Assembly (NCBI GenBank): GCA_036004405.1
Contig: DASYRM010000037.1
Span: forward strand, 124,001 to 188,000
Direction of reading: 5' to 3'
DNA length: 64,000 bases
Source of the DNA: DASYRM01 sp036004405
GTDB lineage: Bacteria > Acidobacteriota > Vicinamibacteria > Vicinamibacterales > UBA2999
Position 1 is the stretch's first letter; each line of letters starts with the position of its first letter. The position numbers and the translations under genes are program-made. Below, piece after piece: positions 1 through 8,379 of the stretch. A model generated the notes under the pieces. The model searched no databases. It had not been told where the DNA came from and was given only the letters and a program-made list of their open reading frames with translations.

Positions 1-479
1 TCCGCCTGGATCGCTTCGTATGTCCGTACACTGAGCAAGAACTTCCCTCCATCCAATAGCACCTTGAGGGCGACCAACAACATGAAAAGCGCTGCGACGA
101 GGCATACCAGGGAGCCGGCGCCCACGACCAGCCATTTGAGTGTCATTGCTGCGATGCGAATCGCTCTCATCAGCTCGTCTCCGAGGATATCGGCGGCACT
201 GGGATCGGCAACGAAAAAGACATCGTCTGAACGTGTGTTGGTAATCTCACAAATCGCGTCGCCCGCGAGATCGAAGTGAAAAGTCGTCCCAGGGGCGAGC
301 TCGACCGACGAATCGTGGCGATTCGCGATGCGGGCTCGTACGGGGCCCGTCGAATTCTTGTCGAATCGCCATCGGGTGTCCACGAACTCAGACGGCAGGA
401 ACCCCCGGACCAGCACTCCGTTCGGACGGAGGACGACTCGATTGCCCTCAACGCTGACGAGTTGACGGTCGATCGGCAT
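1..479 (-). CDS. Hypothetical membrane protein, partial (C-terminus beyond window edge)
   Basis: An open frame enters from the left edge and reads leftward, so its C-terminus is missing. From the ATG at 479 (starting MPIDRQLVSVEGN) it encodes about 105 soluble, beta-rich residues and then a strong hydrophobic stretch (WLVVGAGSLVCLVAALFMLL) followed by LLDGGKFLLSVRTYEAIQA, so at least one membrane segment. I do not recognise the family. The start is uncertain: no Shine-Dalgarno precedes the ATG at 479, and a second frame (612 to 448, starting MKPILTRSNRDQEA) overlaps it. The true gene may begin at 612 and be joined by a frameshift between about 448 and 541. Confidence 0.55.
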   Translation of the reverse strand, partial: MPIDRQLVSVEGNRVVLRPNGVLVRGFLPSEFVDTRWRFDKNSTGPVRARIANRHDSSVELAPGTTFHFDLAGDAICEITNTRSDDVFFVADPSAADILGDELMRAIRIAAMTLKWLVVGAGSLVCLVAALFMLLVALKVLLDGGKFLLSVRTYEAIQA

Positions 480-690
480 ACGGCTGTAACAATACGCCAA
501 TCGAGATGCGAGCTCGGTGCAGGAGCGATGTCGCCATTTTCAGAAGCACGTCGCTCAAGAAGGTTCCAGCTGCCTCTTGATCTCGATTAGAGCGCGTGAG
601 GATCGGCTTCATTAGAAGTGTTGTTCCAGCGGCGCCGACCTCGTACACTGCTGGACTCGTCAGAGCGGATAGAACCAGGAGAGACACACC

Positions 691-2637
691 GTGGCGAGAT
701 CCAAACATGTGTCCGTCGGCCGCCGAGGGTTCCTGAAGGGGGCCGCCACCGCGGTCACCGGCGCGGCGGCGATGGCCGCGCACGTTCCCGCGGCCGACGC
801 CGAGGCTCCACCGCAGGCCCCCAGAACCGGCACCGGCACCGTGGCGCCACCGCCGTCGCCCGCGCAGCTCGAACGCGACGCGGGAGCGGTGCGGCCCCCC
901 GCCGCCAGCGGGCCGGTCCGCGCCGTCGTCCGCCCAGGATCCGACCTGATGGTCCAGGTGCTGCGGGATCTCGGCATCGAGTACGTCGCGGCCAACCCGG
1001 GCTCGAGCTTCGAGGGGCTGCAGGAATCCGTCATCAACTACGGGACCCCGCCGAACGTGAAGCCGGAGTTCATCACCGCGCTGCACGAGGAGTCGGCGGT
1101 GACGATGGCGCACGGCTACGGCAAGGCCACCGGCCTGCCGATGTGTGCGCTCCTGCACGGGACGATCGGCATTCAGCACGCCGCGATGTCGATCTACCAG
1201 GCCTATTACGACAAGACGCCGGCGCTGCTCATCGCCGGCCGCGACCTCGGCTTCATCGCCGCGCACAGCGCCAACGACATGGCCGGCATGGTGCGCAGCT
1301 TCACCAAGTGGGACGCGACGCCGAAGACGCTCGAGGAGTCGCTCGTCGCCATCCAGCGCGCGTATGCCGAGGCCATCACCCCGCCGTGCGGTCCCACGCT
1401 GGTGGTGATCGACATCGACCTGCAGAAAGAGGAAGCCGGCACTCTCCAGGTGCCGCGCTATCAGCCGCCGACGGTCTCCGGGATCGATCCCGGGCAGGCG
1501 CGCGAGATTGCCAAGGGGCTGCTCGACGCGCAGAACCCGCGGATCGCGGTGGGACGCCTGCGGACGCACGACGGCGCGCGCCAGGCGGTGCAGCTCGCGG
1601 AGCTGGTGGGCGCCTCCACATCGACCAGCGCGACGCAAGGGCCCACGAGCTTTCCGCAGCGTCATCCGCTGTGCGGCCCCGGCGCCAGCACGTCGTACGA
1701 CTACACGCTCGGGCTCGAACAGCCCAACGCGACCGTGTCGCTCGTCGGCCCGTCGCTCTCGACGCTCCTCAGTCGCGACCCGACCAACATCGGCTTCGGC
1801 GGCATCGCGCCGGGCGTGTCGCGCGCCGGCGGTGCCGGGCGCGGCGGTCGCGGGGGAGCCGCTGCCGGCCGCACGATCGACGTCGATGCCGAGGCCAGTC
1901 TGCCGGCGCTGATCGCCGAAGTGCGCCGTCAGATGCCCCCCGACCGGCAGCGCATCGTCCAGGAGCGCAGCGCGAAGCACGCCACCGCGAATCAGCAGGC
2001 GCGGGTCGAGGCGCTGCGGCAGGCGCTCGAGCAGCGGCGGGCCGGCTGGGACGCGAGCCCCATCAGCACTGCGCGCGTCTATGCCGAGCTGTGGCCGCTG
2101 ATCGCCAACGAGGACTGGATCCTGGCGTCGCCGAGCAACTTCTCCGGTGCGCACAACGCCCAGCTCTGGGACCACAACAAGCCGTACAGCTATCTGGGCG
2201 GGCAGGGCGCCGCCGGCATGGGCTACGGCGCGCCGGCCTGCGTGGGCGCGGCGCTGGCGGCCCGGAGCCGCAACCAGATCGTCGTGAACGTGCAGACCGA
2301 CGGCGACTTGAACTACGCGCCGGGCGTGCTGTGGACGGCGCAGCATCATCAGCTGCCGATGCTGACCGTGATGCACAACAACCGCGCCTGGCATCAGGAG
2401 CTGATGTTCGTCGAATACATGTGCGGCGTGCGCGGGCGCGGCACCGAGCGCGGCCATATCGGCACCTCGCTGCGCGACCCCTTCATCGACTACCGCATGA
2501 TGGCAGCGGCGTATGGCATGGCCGGAGAAGGGCCGATTACCGACCCGCTCAAGCTCGCACCGGCGCTGAAGCGCGGCCTCGCCTCGGTGAAGAAGGGGAT
2601 GCCGTACATGATCGACGTGATCACGCAGCCGCGATAG
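691..2637 (+). CDS. Tat-exported thiamine-diphosphate-dependent enzyme (acetolactate synthase/benzoylformate decarboxylase superfamily)
   Basis: 648 residues with a GTG start preceded by AGGAGA. The N-terminus carries a twin-arginine signal (GRRGFLKG, R11-R12) with an Ala-rich h-region to about residue 37, so the folded holoenzyme should be exported. The Pyr domain has the conserved activating glutamate (HEES, E133/E134) followed by AHGYGKATG. The C-terminal PP domain has a TPP/Mg motif, DGDLNY, and HNN about 28 residues later (about 536-565). A Gly/Arg-rich insert (GAGRGGRGGAAAG) sits near residue 380. The substrate cannot be read from sequence. A monohaem cytochrome c follows 11 bp downstream, which suggests an oxidase-type TPP reaction passing electrons to it. 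Most TPP enzymes are cytoplasmic, so the Tat signal is unusual. Confidence 0.82.
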   Translation: MARSKHVSVGRRGFLKGAATAVTGAAAMAAHVPAADAEAPPQAPRTGTGTVAPPPSPAQLERDAGAVRPPAASGPVRAVVRPGSDLMVQVLRDLGIEYVAANPGSSFEGLQESVINYGTPPNVKPEFITALHEESAVTMAHGYGKATGLPMCALLHGTIGIQHAAMSIYQAYYDKTPALLIAGRDLGFIAAHSANDMAGMVRSFTKWDATPKTLEESLVAIQRAYAEAITPPCGPTLVVIDIDLQKEEAGTLQVPRYQPPTVSGIDPGQAREIAKGLLDAQNPRIAVGRLRTHDGARQAVQLAELVGASTSTSATQGPTSFPQRHPLCGPGASTSYDYTLGLEQPNATVSLVGPSLSTLLSRDPTNIGFGGIAPGVSRAGGAGRGGRGGAAAGRTIDVDAEASLPALIAEVRRQMPPDRQRIVQERSAKHATANQQARVEALRQALEQRRAGWDASPISTARVYAELWPLIANEDWILASPSNFSGAHNAQLWDHNKPYSYLGGQGAAGMGYGAPACVGAALAARSRNQIVVNVQTDGDLNYAPGVLWTAQHHQLPMLTVMHNNRAWHQELMFVEYMCGVRGRGTERGHIGTSLRDPFIDYRMMAAAYGMAGEGPITDPLKLAPALKRGLASVKKGMPYMIDVITQPR

Positions 2638-2648
2638 ACGGGACAACC

Positions 2649-3134
2649 ATGGTGATGACGAAGCGCACGACACTCCTGGCTGGTGCGGCGATCGGAATGG
2701 CGCTGCTGGCGCTGTCCACCCGTATCGGCGCCCAGGCACCCGCCGCCGGCGCTCCGCCGGCGGCCACCGCAAAGGCGCTGACGAGCCCGGTGACCGGGAG
2801 CGCCGTCAAAGGCAAGCAGCTGTACTACGACCACGCCTGCTATTCATGCCACGGCTTCAACGGCGAAACCGGCGCGCGTGCGTTCGTGCCCAACTGGCCG
2901 GCGAATCTGGCGACCGAACGCAGCTTCATCGCGTTTCTGCGCGGGCGCGCCAACGTGGCGCCGGTGCAGCCGTCGACGTCGATGCCCAACTACCCGGCGC
3001 AGTCGCTGGGCGACGAGCAGGCGAAAGATATCTACGCCTACATCCGGAGCTTCACGAGCCGGCAGCCGCCGATCGACAAGATTCCGGCGATGACGCAGAT
3101 CCTCGAGGCCGCGCAGAAGCCGTACAAAAATTAG
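2649..3134 (+). CDS. Exported monohaem cytochrome c
   Basis: 161 residues: signal peptide ending near AQA (residues 28-30), then a class I cytochrome c domain with one haem site, CYSCH (C64, C67, H68), and a candidate axial Met in STSMPNYPAQ. The C-terminal helix pattern (EQAKDIYAYIRSF) is typical of the fold. It starts 11 bp after the Tat-exported TPP enzyme on the same strand, so the two are probably co-transcribed and this is the likely electron acceptor of that enzyme. Location is periplasmic. The physiological partner is inferred from adjacency only. Confidence 0.85.
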   Translation: MVMTKRTTLLAGAAIGMALLALSTRIGAQAPAAGAPPAATAKALTSPVTGSAVKGKQLYYDHACYSCHGFNGETGARAFVPNWPANLATERSFIAFLRGRANVAPVQPSTSMPNYPAQSLGDEQAKDIYAYIRSFTSRQPPIDKIPAMTQILEAAQKPYKN

Positions 3135-3255
3135 TGTGCAACAGCGGGGAGCTTCGCCCTCCTATGCCGCTATACTTCCGCCTTTACTGATGAGGCGGCC
3201 TATTCCGCGTCCGCTTCTGCGGCTCGATCAGGGCCGCCCTCAGGTCTAACCCTCG

Positions 3256-3870
3256 ATGTTTCGACGCTCGTCGCTCGTCGCCATCGGTCTGCTCGCGCTC
3301 TGCGGATGCAAGGCCAGCTATGCGACGGTCCCCTCGCAGGCCGATGTCGTGGCGCGCGTGGTCCTTCTGTACCGTTTTCCGACCGCCTCCATCGCCGTCG
3401 GCTCGAGCGCGTCGTTCGATGCCATGACGGTCTCACCCGACGGCGTCTATCAGAGTGTCACCGCGCAGTCGCAGTATTTCTCCTCGGATCTGACCGTCGC
3501 GCGGCCGACCGGTGGCGCCGGCGTCCAAGCCGTGGGGCCTGGCGCGGCCGAGGTCGTTGTCTCCTACCTGGGATTCACGGCGTCGCTGCCGGTGAGAGTC
3601 CGACCTCAGACGCGCACCTACCCCTACATCGAGTTGAGCGGCAGCGGGACTGTCGCCGGGTACAACGCGACCATTCGCGCGATTCTCTGGTCGGCGCCGT
3701 CGCAGAGCCGACTGATCACTTCCGAGGCCACCTGGTCGTCGTCGGACCCCAGCATCGCCACGGTCACCGGTGGATCGGTCACGACGTTCCGCGTCGGGAT
3801 GACGGCGATCACGGCGACCTTCGGCGGAGTGTCGGAGACGCTCTATTACCCGGTGACAACGCGGGGCTGA
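3256..3870 (+). CDS. Lipoprotein with bacterial Ig-like (Big_2-type) domain
   Basis: 204 residues. The N-terminus has a lipobox (LLALCGC, lipidated Cys about residue 18), so it is probably anchored in the outer membrane. The C-terminal part reads like a Big_2 module: ATWSSSDPSIATVTGG followed by FRVGMTAITATFGG. A preceding beta-rich segment (about 40-115) may be a second divergent Ig-like domain. No catalytic motif was seen. The stop codon lies 1 bp before the GTG of the next gene, so translation is likely coupled with the MBL/EF-hand fusion. Confidence 0.7.
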   Translation: MFRRSSLVAIGLLALCGCKASYATVPSQADVVARVVLLYRFPTASIAVGSSASFDAMTVSPDGVYQSVTAQSQYFSSDLTVARPTGGAGVQAVGPGAAEVVVSYLGFTASLPVRVRPQTRTYPYIELSGSGTVAGYNATIRAILWSAPSQSRLITSEATWSSSDPSIATVTGGSVTTFRVGMTAITATFGGVSETLYYPVTTRG

Positions 3871-3871
3871 C

Positions 3872-5434
3872 GTGCCGGATCGACTGCTTCCTGCGCTGGC
3901 CTGTCTCGCACTCCTGTTGTGCCCGGATGCCGTGGTGGCACAGCCGGTCGGGGCGGAGGATGGCCTCGAGATCAGCGCCATTCAAGGCGACCTCTATCGC
4001 GTTCGGGACGGCCAGCGCGAGACCGTCTTTTTGGTCACGCCCGACGGCATCATTCTCGGCGATCCGCTGTCGTTCGAAACCGCCACCGCGCTCAAGGCGG
4101 AACTGGCGCAACGATTCCCCAATCGGCCGGTGCGGTACGTGCTGCACACGCACCATCATTTCGATCGTGCTGAAGGGGCGGCGGTGTTCACCGAGACAGC
4201 GGAAGTCGTCGCGCAGCGAAATTTCGACGGTGCGCTCTCGGCCGCCAGGAACAGCTGGCCGTCCTTCTTCGGGATCGCGGACCGCAATGGCAATCGCGTG
4301 CTGGACGCCGCCGAAGTCGCGGACTCGCCGCGAGGCGCGCTCGTGCGCTCGAAGGATCGCGACGGCGACGGCCGCGTGCGACCCGAGGAGCTGTATCGCC
4401 GGGTGAACGCTCCGGAGACGACCTACGACGACCGCCGCACGATCACCCTCGGCGGCCGGACGGTGGAGCTCGTCCACACCGGCAGCCTGCACACGCCGGA
4501 CATGACCGTCCTGTACTTTCCGGCGGAGCGCATCGTCTTCGTGGCGGATCCCCCGGTGGCCGGCACGCGGCTCTCATTCGGCACCGCCGCGCCGCGCGAC
4601 GTGCTGCGCTGGCTCGAGGTCGTGGGTCGGCTGGACTTCGACCGCGGCGTGACGGACGACGGCCAGACCTTCTCGTCGGAGACGGTTCACGAGCTGAGCG
4701 CGTACGTGGCGGATCTCGTGGCCGGCGTCGCGGCGGGGCGCGCGGCCGGCCAGTCGCTCGACGAAGTGCAGGCGGCGCCCTTCCTCGAGCGCCACGCGTC
4801 GAAGCCGTTCGCCGTCGATCGGGCGCGCCACATCGAGGCGGTCTACCGGACCGTGCGGGTGCTGCACATGGAACTGTCGGCCGCCGCGGTGGCCAACTAC
4901 GCGCCACAGACGAAGGGGTATTGCGAAGGGTTCACGACCTGCAGAGAGAGCCGCCCGGTGCCGCTCGGCGCCATCGCGCTCAGTGTGTCCGGATTGCGGA
5001 TGGGGATCTCGGCGGAGTTCACCGCCGGCGACCAGTCGTGGCACGCACAGACCAGCCCCTACTACGACCAGGAATTCGCGGCGCGATCGACGAGGGCGGC
5101 GGTGATGTTCCGGTATCACTCCGCTCGCCCCGGCTTCGTGTCGGCGCTGATGGGCGGCGTCTCGGTGACGAAGACCAACATCAAGGGGATGGACCGGCGG
5201 AAGGAGACGTATGGCCTGGCCGGGGCGCCGCGTTCATTCGAAACCGATCAGTCCTCGATGGGGCTCACCGGTGGTGTCGATCTCGCGCGGCGGCTTGGCG
5301 GGCGAATCGACGTGATCGTGCCAATCCGGGTGACGCGTCTGATGGGTGAGACCCTCTACCACGTGCTTCCGTTGCGTACCGATATCCAGATCGGCGTGGG
5401 CTTCAGGTACGGCCTTGCTCGCCGGGTGAACTGA
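3872..5434 (+). CDS. Exported MBL-fold protein with inserted EF-hand pair and C-terminal barrel-like domain
   Basis: 520 residues, GTG start, signal peptide to about residue 23. Residues 30-130 form the first half of an MBL fold with HTHHHFDRAEG (H92, H94, H96, D98); the usual second His of the HxHxDH motif is Arg99. Two canonical 12-residue EF-hand loops follow, starting at D137 (DRNGNRVLDAAE) and D162 (DRDGDGRVRPEE), so the fold is interrupted by a calcium-binding insert. The MBL fold then resumes (HTGSLHTPDM, then FVADPP). From about residue 345 the sequence is a beta-rich, alternating-hydrophobicity segment ending IQIGVGFRYGLARRVN, resembling part of an outer-membrane barrel. The substrate is unknown. 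It is flanked by two lipoprotein genes on the same strand. Confidence 0.7.
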   Translation: MPDRLLPALACLALLLCPDAVVAQPVGAEDGLEISAIQGDLYRVRDGQRETVFLVTPDGIILGDPLSFETATALKAELAQRFPNRPVRYVLHTHHHFDRAEGAAVFTETAEVVAQRNFDGALSAARNSWPSFFGIADRNGNRVLDAAEVADSPRGALVRSKDRDGDGRVRPEELYRRVNAPETTYDDRRTITLGGRTVELVHTGSLHTPDMTVLYFPAERIVFVADPPVAGTRLSFGTAAPRDVLRWLEVVGRLDFDRGVTDDGQTFSSETVHELSAYVADLVAGVAAGRAAGQSLDEVQAAPFLERHASKPFAVDRARHIEAVYRTVRVLHMELSAAAVANYAPQTKGYCEGFTTCRESRPVPLGAIALSVSGLRMGISAEFTAGDQSWHAQTSPYYDQEFAARSTRAAVMFRYHSARPGFVSALMGGVSVTKTNIKGMDRRKETYGLAGAPRSFETDQSSMGLTGGVDLARRLGGRIDVIVPIRVTRLMGETLYHVLPLRTDIQIGVGFRYGLARRVN

Positions 5435-5436
5435 CC

Positions 5437-6291
5437 ATGCGTGCCCCGCGAGTCGCTCGTGCGGCGGCGCTGCTGTGCCTCATCGGGCTCTCGGGCGCGT
5501 GCAGCGATCCCAAGTCGATCTTCGAATCGCCCTCCTCGCCGTTGCCGACACCCAGCGGTCCGGCGATTCCGGTTCCCGTCGCGACGATCGTGGACGTGAC
5601 GTTCGAGCCCCGCGCGCTCAGCGGCGGCGCCTCGGGCACCGGCACGGCCATCCTGACCGTCGCCGCACCCGCCGGCGGGCTCGGCGTCCAACTCTCGGCG
5701 AGCGATGGCGCCGTGACCGTGCCGGCGTTGGTGACGGTGCCCGCGGGCGCCAGCCGTGCCACGTTCCCGGTGTCGTCCGGAGTCGTTGGCCGGGACGCGT
5801 CGGTGTCGATCAACGCCGCGGTCGACGGTCGCGTCGTCACCCGGACGCTGGCCGTCTATGCCGTGTTGCCGACCTTCCTCACGTGGTTTTCCGACGCCGG
5901 AGACTGGGTTGGCAGCGGAGATTTCGGCCGCTTGACCACCGAGACGGCGACCTTTACCGCGTCGGGGAGCGCCTCGGGCGTCGACATTCGCGCCACCGGC
6001 GGCTCGCTCGAATTCTGGAGCCTTTCGTTCACGCCCGTGCGTGGCGGTCAGCTCCGCGTCGGCACCTACGAGAACGCGACGCGGTCTGCCTTCCGCGACA
6101 ACACCTCGCCGGGCCTCGACGTCTCCGGTCGAAGCCATGGGTGCAACACGCTGGCCGGCCGATTCGAGGTGCTGGAGGCGGATTTCTCCGGGGGCCAGGT
6201 GCGCCTGTTCCGGGCGCGATTCCAGCAGCACTGCGAGAACGGCTCCGCCGCCTTGATCGGCGAAGTGCGATTCACGTCCGGCGCGCGCTAA
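5437..6291 (+). CDS. Putative lipoprotein, unknown function
   Basis: 284 residues. The signal peptide ends in a lipobox (LSGACS, Cys about residue 22), followed by a low-complexity Ser/Pro linker (SPSSPLPTPSGPAIPVP). Residues 50-145 are beta-rich and Thr/Val/Ala-rich, resembling an Ig-like or calx-beta-like module. Residues 150-284 contain WFSDAGDWVGSGD and two cysteines (SHGCNTLAG and QQHCENG) that could pair. It starts 2 bp after the MBL/EF-hand gene, so it is probably co-transcribed. I do not recognise the C-terminal domain. Confidence 0.6.
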   Translation: MRAPRVARAAALLCLIGLSGACSDPKSIFESPSSPLPTPSGPAIPVPVATIVDVTFEPRALSGGASGTGTAILTVAAPAGGLGVQLSASDGAVTVPALVTVPAGASRATFPVSSGVVGRDASVSINAAVDGRVVTRTLAVYAVLPTFLTWFSDAGDWVGSGDFGRLTTETATFTASGSASGVDIRATGGSLEFWSLSFTPVRGGQLRVGTYENATRSAFRDNTSPGLDVSGRSHGCNTLAGRFEVLEADFSGGQVRLFRARFQQHCENGSAALIGEVRFTSGAR

Positions 6292-6292
6292 C

Positions 6293-7390
6293 TCAGCGCG
6301 TGCCGGCCGGGCGTGGGTGCAGCTGCAGCTTCTGCACGCGCCAGTTGAGAATCTCGGCCACGTAGAGCTCGTTCTCCGACGGGCACGCAATCTCGTGGAT
6401 CCAGCCGAACTGCTTCAGCTGCTTCCCGGCCTTGCCCAGCACGCCCAGGATCTTCCCGTCGAGCGACACCTTATATATACGGCCGGGAAACGCGTCGGCC
6501 GCGTAGAGCACCTGATTCGGGCCGGGCGTGATGCAGATGGCCCACGGCGCGCCGGCGCTCTGCGTGCCGGGCGTCGCGTTCGCTGCCAGCGGGTTGCCGA
6601 TCGCCGGTTGCGCGCCCGGCGGCACCGGGACGTCGAGCTTGATCTGACGCTGGTAGTCGCCGTTGCTGTTGTAGACCTCGATCCGCACGTTGCCGCGGTT
6701 GGCGACGTAGACGTTGCCCTGCGCGTCGGTCGCGATCGAGTGCGGCGTGTTCAACTGCCCGGGGCCCGCCCCTGGCTCGCCGATGCTCTTCACCCAGTCG
6801 CCGTTCTTGTCGAACTTGGCCACGCGCGAGTTCACGTAGCCGTCGCTGATGAAGATGTCGCCGTTGGCGTTCCAGGCCACGTCGGTCGGTTGGCGGAACT
6901 GGCCGTTGACCGGTGGCAGCGGCGGAACACGGTTCCGCTCCCACGGCTCCGCTTCCTTGTCGGACGCTTCCTTCTTGCGCCCGAACACCATCGTCACGTG
7001 CCCTTCCGGGTTGAACTTGACCACCATGTCCGAGCCCTTGTCGATCGCCCAGATGTTGTCGTCCTTGTCGACGCGGACCGCGTGCGCGAACGCCCACGCG
7101 TAGAGGCCCTTGCCGATCTCGCGGACGAACTTGCCCGTCTGATCGAACTCGAAGAGCTGCGAGGCCGCGCCGCCGTAGGCCGCTCCCGTGGCGCTGTTCG
7201 AGCGCGTGTAGACGAAGACGTGCCCCTTGGAGTTGACCGCCACGCCCGCGTCCTCACCGAAGTTGATGTCGGGTGGTAGCTTCAGGAAGTTGGGGACCGA
7301 GTCGAACGGGATGTCCGGAACGGCCTGCTGGGCCCGTGCCACGGACAGGACGCTGACGGCGACGAGCAGGGCGATGGCGAAGCGATTCAT
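6293..7390 (-). CDS. Exported NHL-repeat six-bladed beta-propeller protein
   Basis: 365 residues with a signal peptide (cleavage near ARAQQ, about residue 21). NHL blades repeat across the protein: HAVRVDKDDNIWAIDKGSD, PTDVAWNANGDIFISDGY, HSIATDAQGNVYVANRGN and AICITPGPNQVLYAADAF. Peptidyl-alpha-hydroxyglycine alpha-amidating lyases share this fold, but a propeller alone does not prove lyase activity. It is the last gene of a seven-gene minus-strand operon: its ATG overlaps the stop codon of the upstream MBL gene by 3 bp (ATGA). It is periplasmic, and the substrate is unknown. Confidence 0.8.
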   Translation of the reverse strand: MNRFAIALLVAVSVLSVARAQQAVPDIPFDSVPNFLKLPPDINFGEDAGVAVNSKGHVFVYTRSNSATGAAYGGAASQLFEFDQTGKFVREIGKGLYAWAFAHAVRVDKDDNIWAIDKGSDMVVKFNPEGHVTMVFGRKKEASDKEAEPWERNRVPPLPPVNGQFRQPTDVAWNANGDIFISDGYVNSRVAKFDKNGDWVKSIGEPGAGPGQLNTPHSIATDAQGNVYVANRGNVRIEVYNSNGDYQRQIKLDVPVPPGAQPAIGNPLAANATPGTQSAGAPWAICITPGPNQVLYAADAFPGRIYKVSLDGKILGVLGKAGKQLKQFGWIHEIACPSENELYVAEILNWRVQKLQLHPRPAGTR

Positions 7391-8361
7391 GGCTGCCTCC
7401 TCCGCGCAATATTAGCCTCGGTGCAGATCGACATCACGTCGAGGAACGCCTGATACCCCTTCGTGCCGACGACGAATGGATTAGGCTGCCCCTTGGAACG
7501 GGTGCGCAGGCGATCCAGCTTGGCCTGAATCGGATCCATCAGCGGATGGTTCTGGATCTCCACCTCGACCTTGGCCTTGCGCGTCGCCTCTTTGAAACGC
7601 GCCACCGATTGGAGATAGGTCTGCAGCCCCTCGTCTGAAATGATGCCGGGCGTCAGCACGGTGCCGCCGTAGAGCGCGGCCATGCGCGTCTTACCGTCGT
7701 CCTTCACCGGGAAGATGAAACCCATCGAGCCGGGTGTGTGGCCGGGGATGGCCACCGCCTGCACTTTCAGGTCGCCGATGACGATCGGCTGCCCCTCGGC
7801 AATCACCTGATCGTGCTTCGGCAGCGGCGTGGGCGGCCCGCCCTGACGGCCGCCGCGCGCCGGCGGCGGGTTCTCCATCAGGTTCCAATCCGCGGCCGAA
7901 ATGTAGACCTTCGATCCGTAGTGCTCCTGCATGTAAGCCGACCCGCCAAAGTGATCGGCGTGGCCGTGGCCGACGATGACGGCTTTCACCTGCGCGGGGT
8001 CGAGCCCGAGCGCCTTGAATCCGGGGAGCAGCACCGACTCCACCTGGTTCGCGCCGAGCGCGTCGATCATCGCCAGCCCGGCCGACGTCCTGAACACGTA
8101 GGCGACGGTGCCGCTGTTGCCGATGGCGTAGACGTTGTCGAAGATCTTCGACGGCTCGATCGGCGGGTCGTTGGGGCTGTTGGCGCGCGGCGCCTCGCAG
8201 AAGAAGTGCGCTTCCTCTGCCCACGTGGCGCCGGCCGCGGTCTTGGCGCGCGCGACGATCGCCTGCACGGCGGGGGAGTCCGGTTTGGGCTCAGGCGCCT
8301 GCGCGAGCAACACCGATACTCCGACGAACGACAGCGCGAGTCCGATCAACAGTTTCCGCAT
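7387..8361 (-). CDS. Exported MBL-fold hydrolase (subclass B3-like)
   Basis: 324 residues with a signal peptide (to about residue 21). The metal motif is GHGHADHFGG (H132, H134, D136, H137), followed by the conserved GHTPGS loop near residue 210. This HxHxDH pattern with the N-terminal FDNVYAIGNSGTVAYVFRT stretch is typical of B3-like exported MBL proteins. A Pro/Gly-rich insert (PPPARGGRQGGPPTPLP) lies at about residues 165-181. It sits between the PQQ dehydrogenase (18 bp upstream) and the NHL protein (overlapping). A role in hydrolysing an ester or lactone product of the dehydrogenase is plausible but inferred. Beta-lactam resistance is not implied. Confidence 0.8.
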   Translation of the reverse strand: MRKLLIGLALSFVGVSVLLAQAPEPKPDSPAVQAIVARAKTAAGATWAEEAHFFCEAPRANSPNDPPIEPSKIFDNVYAIGNSGTVAYVFRTSAGLAMIDALGANQVESVLLPGFKALGLDPAQVKAVIVGHGHADHFGGSAYMQEHYGSKVYISAADWNLMENPPPARGGRQGGPPTPLPKHDQVIAEGQPIVIGDLKVQAVAIPGHTPGSMGFIFPVKDDGKTRMAALYGGTVLTPGIISDEGLQTYLQSVARFKEATRKAKVEVEIQNHPLMDPIQAKLDRLRTRSKGQPNPFVVGTKGYQAFLDVMSICTEANIARRRQP

Positions 8362-8379
8362 GTTGCGCTCTCTCCTTGG

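Noticed and set aside
448..2772. A 774-residue open frame on the minus strand over the TPP enzyme gene
   Set aside because: Arg/Gly/Ala-rich antisense reading of a high-GC gene; no domain, and the plus-strand gene is well supported. Only its last 54 codons are discussed at the left edge.
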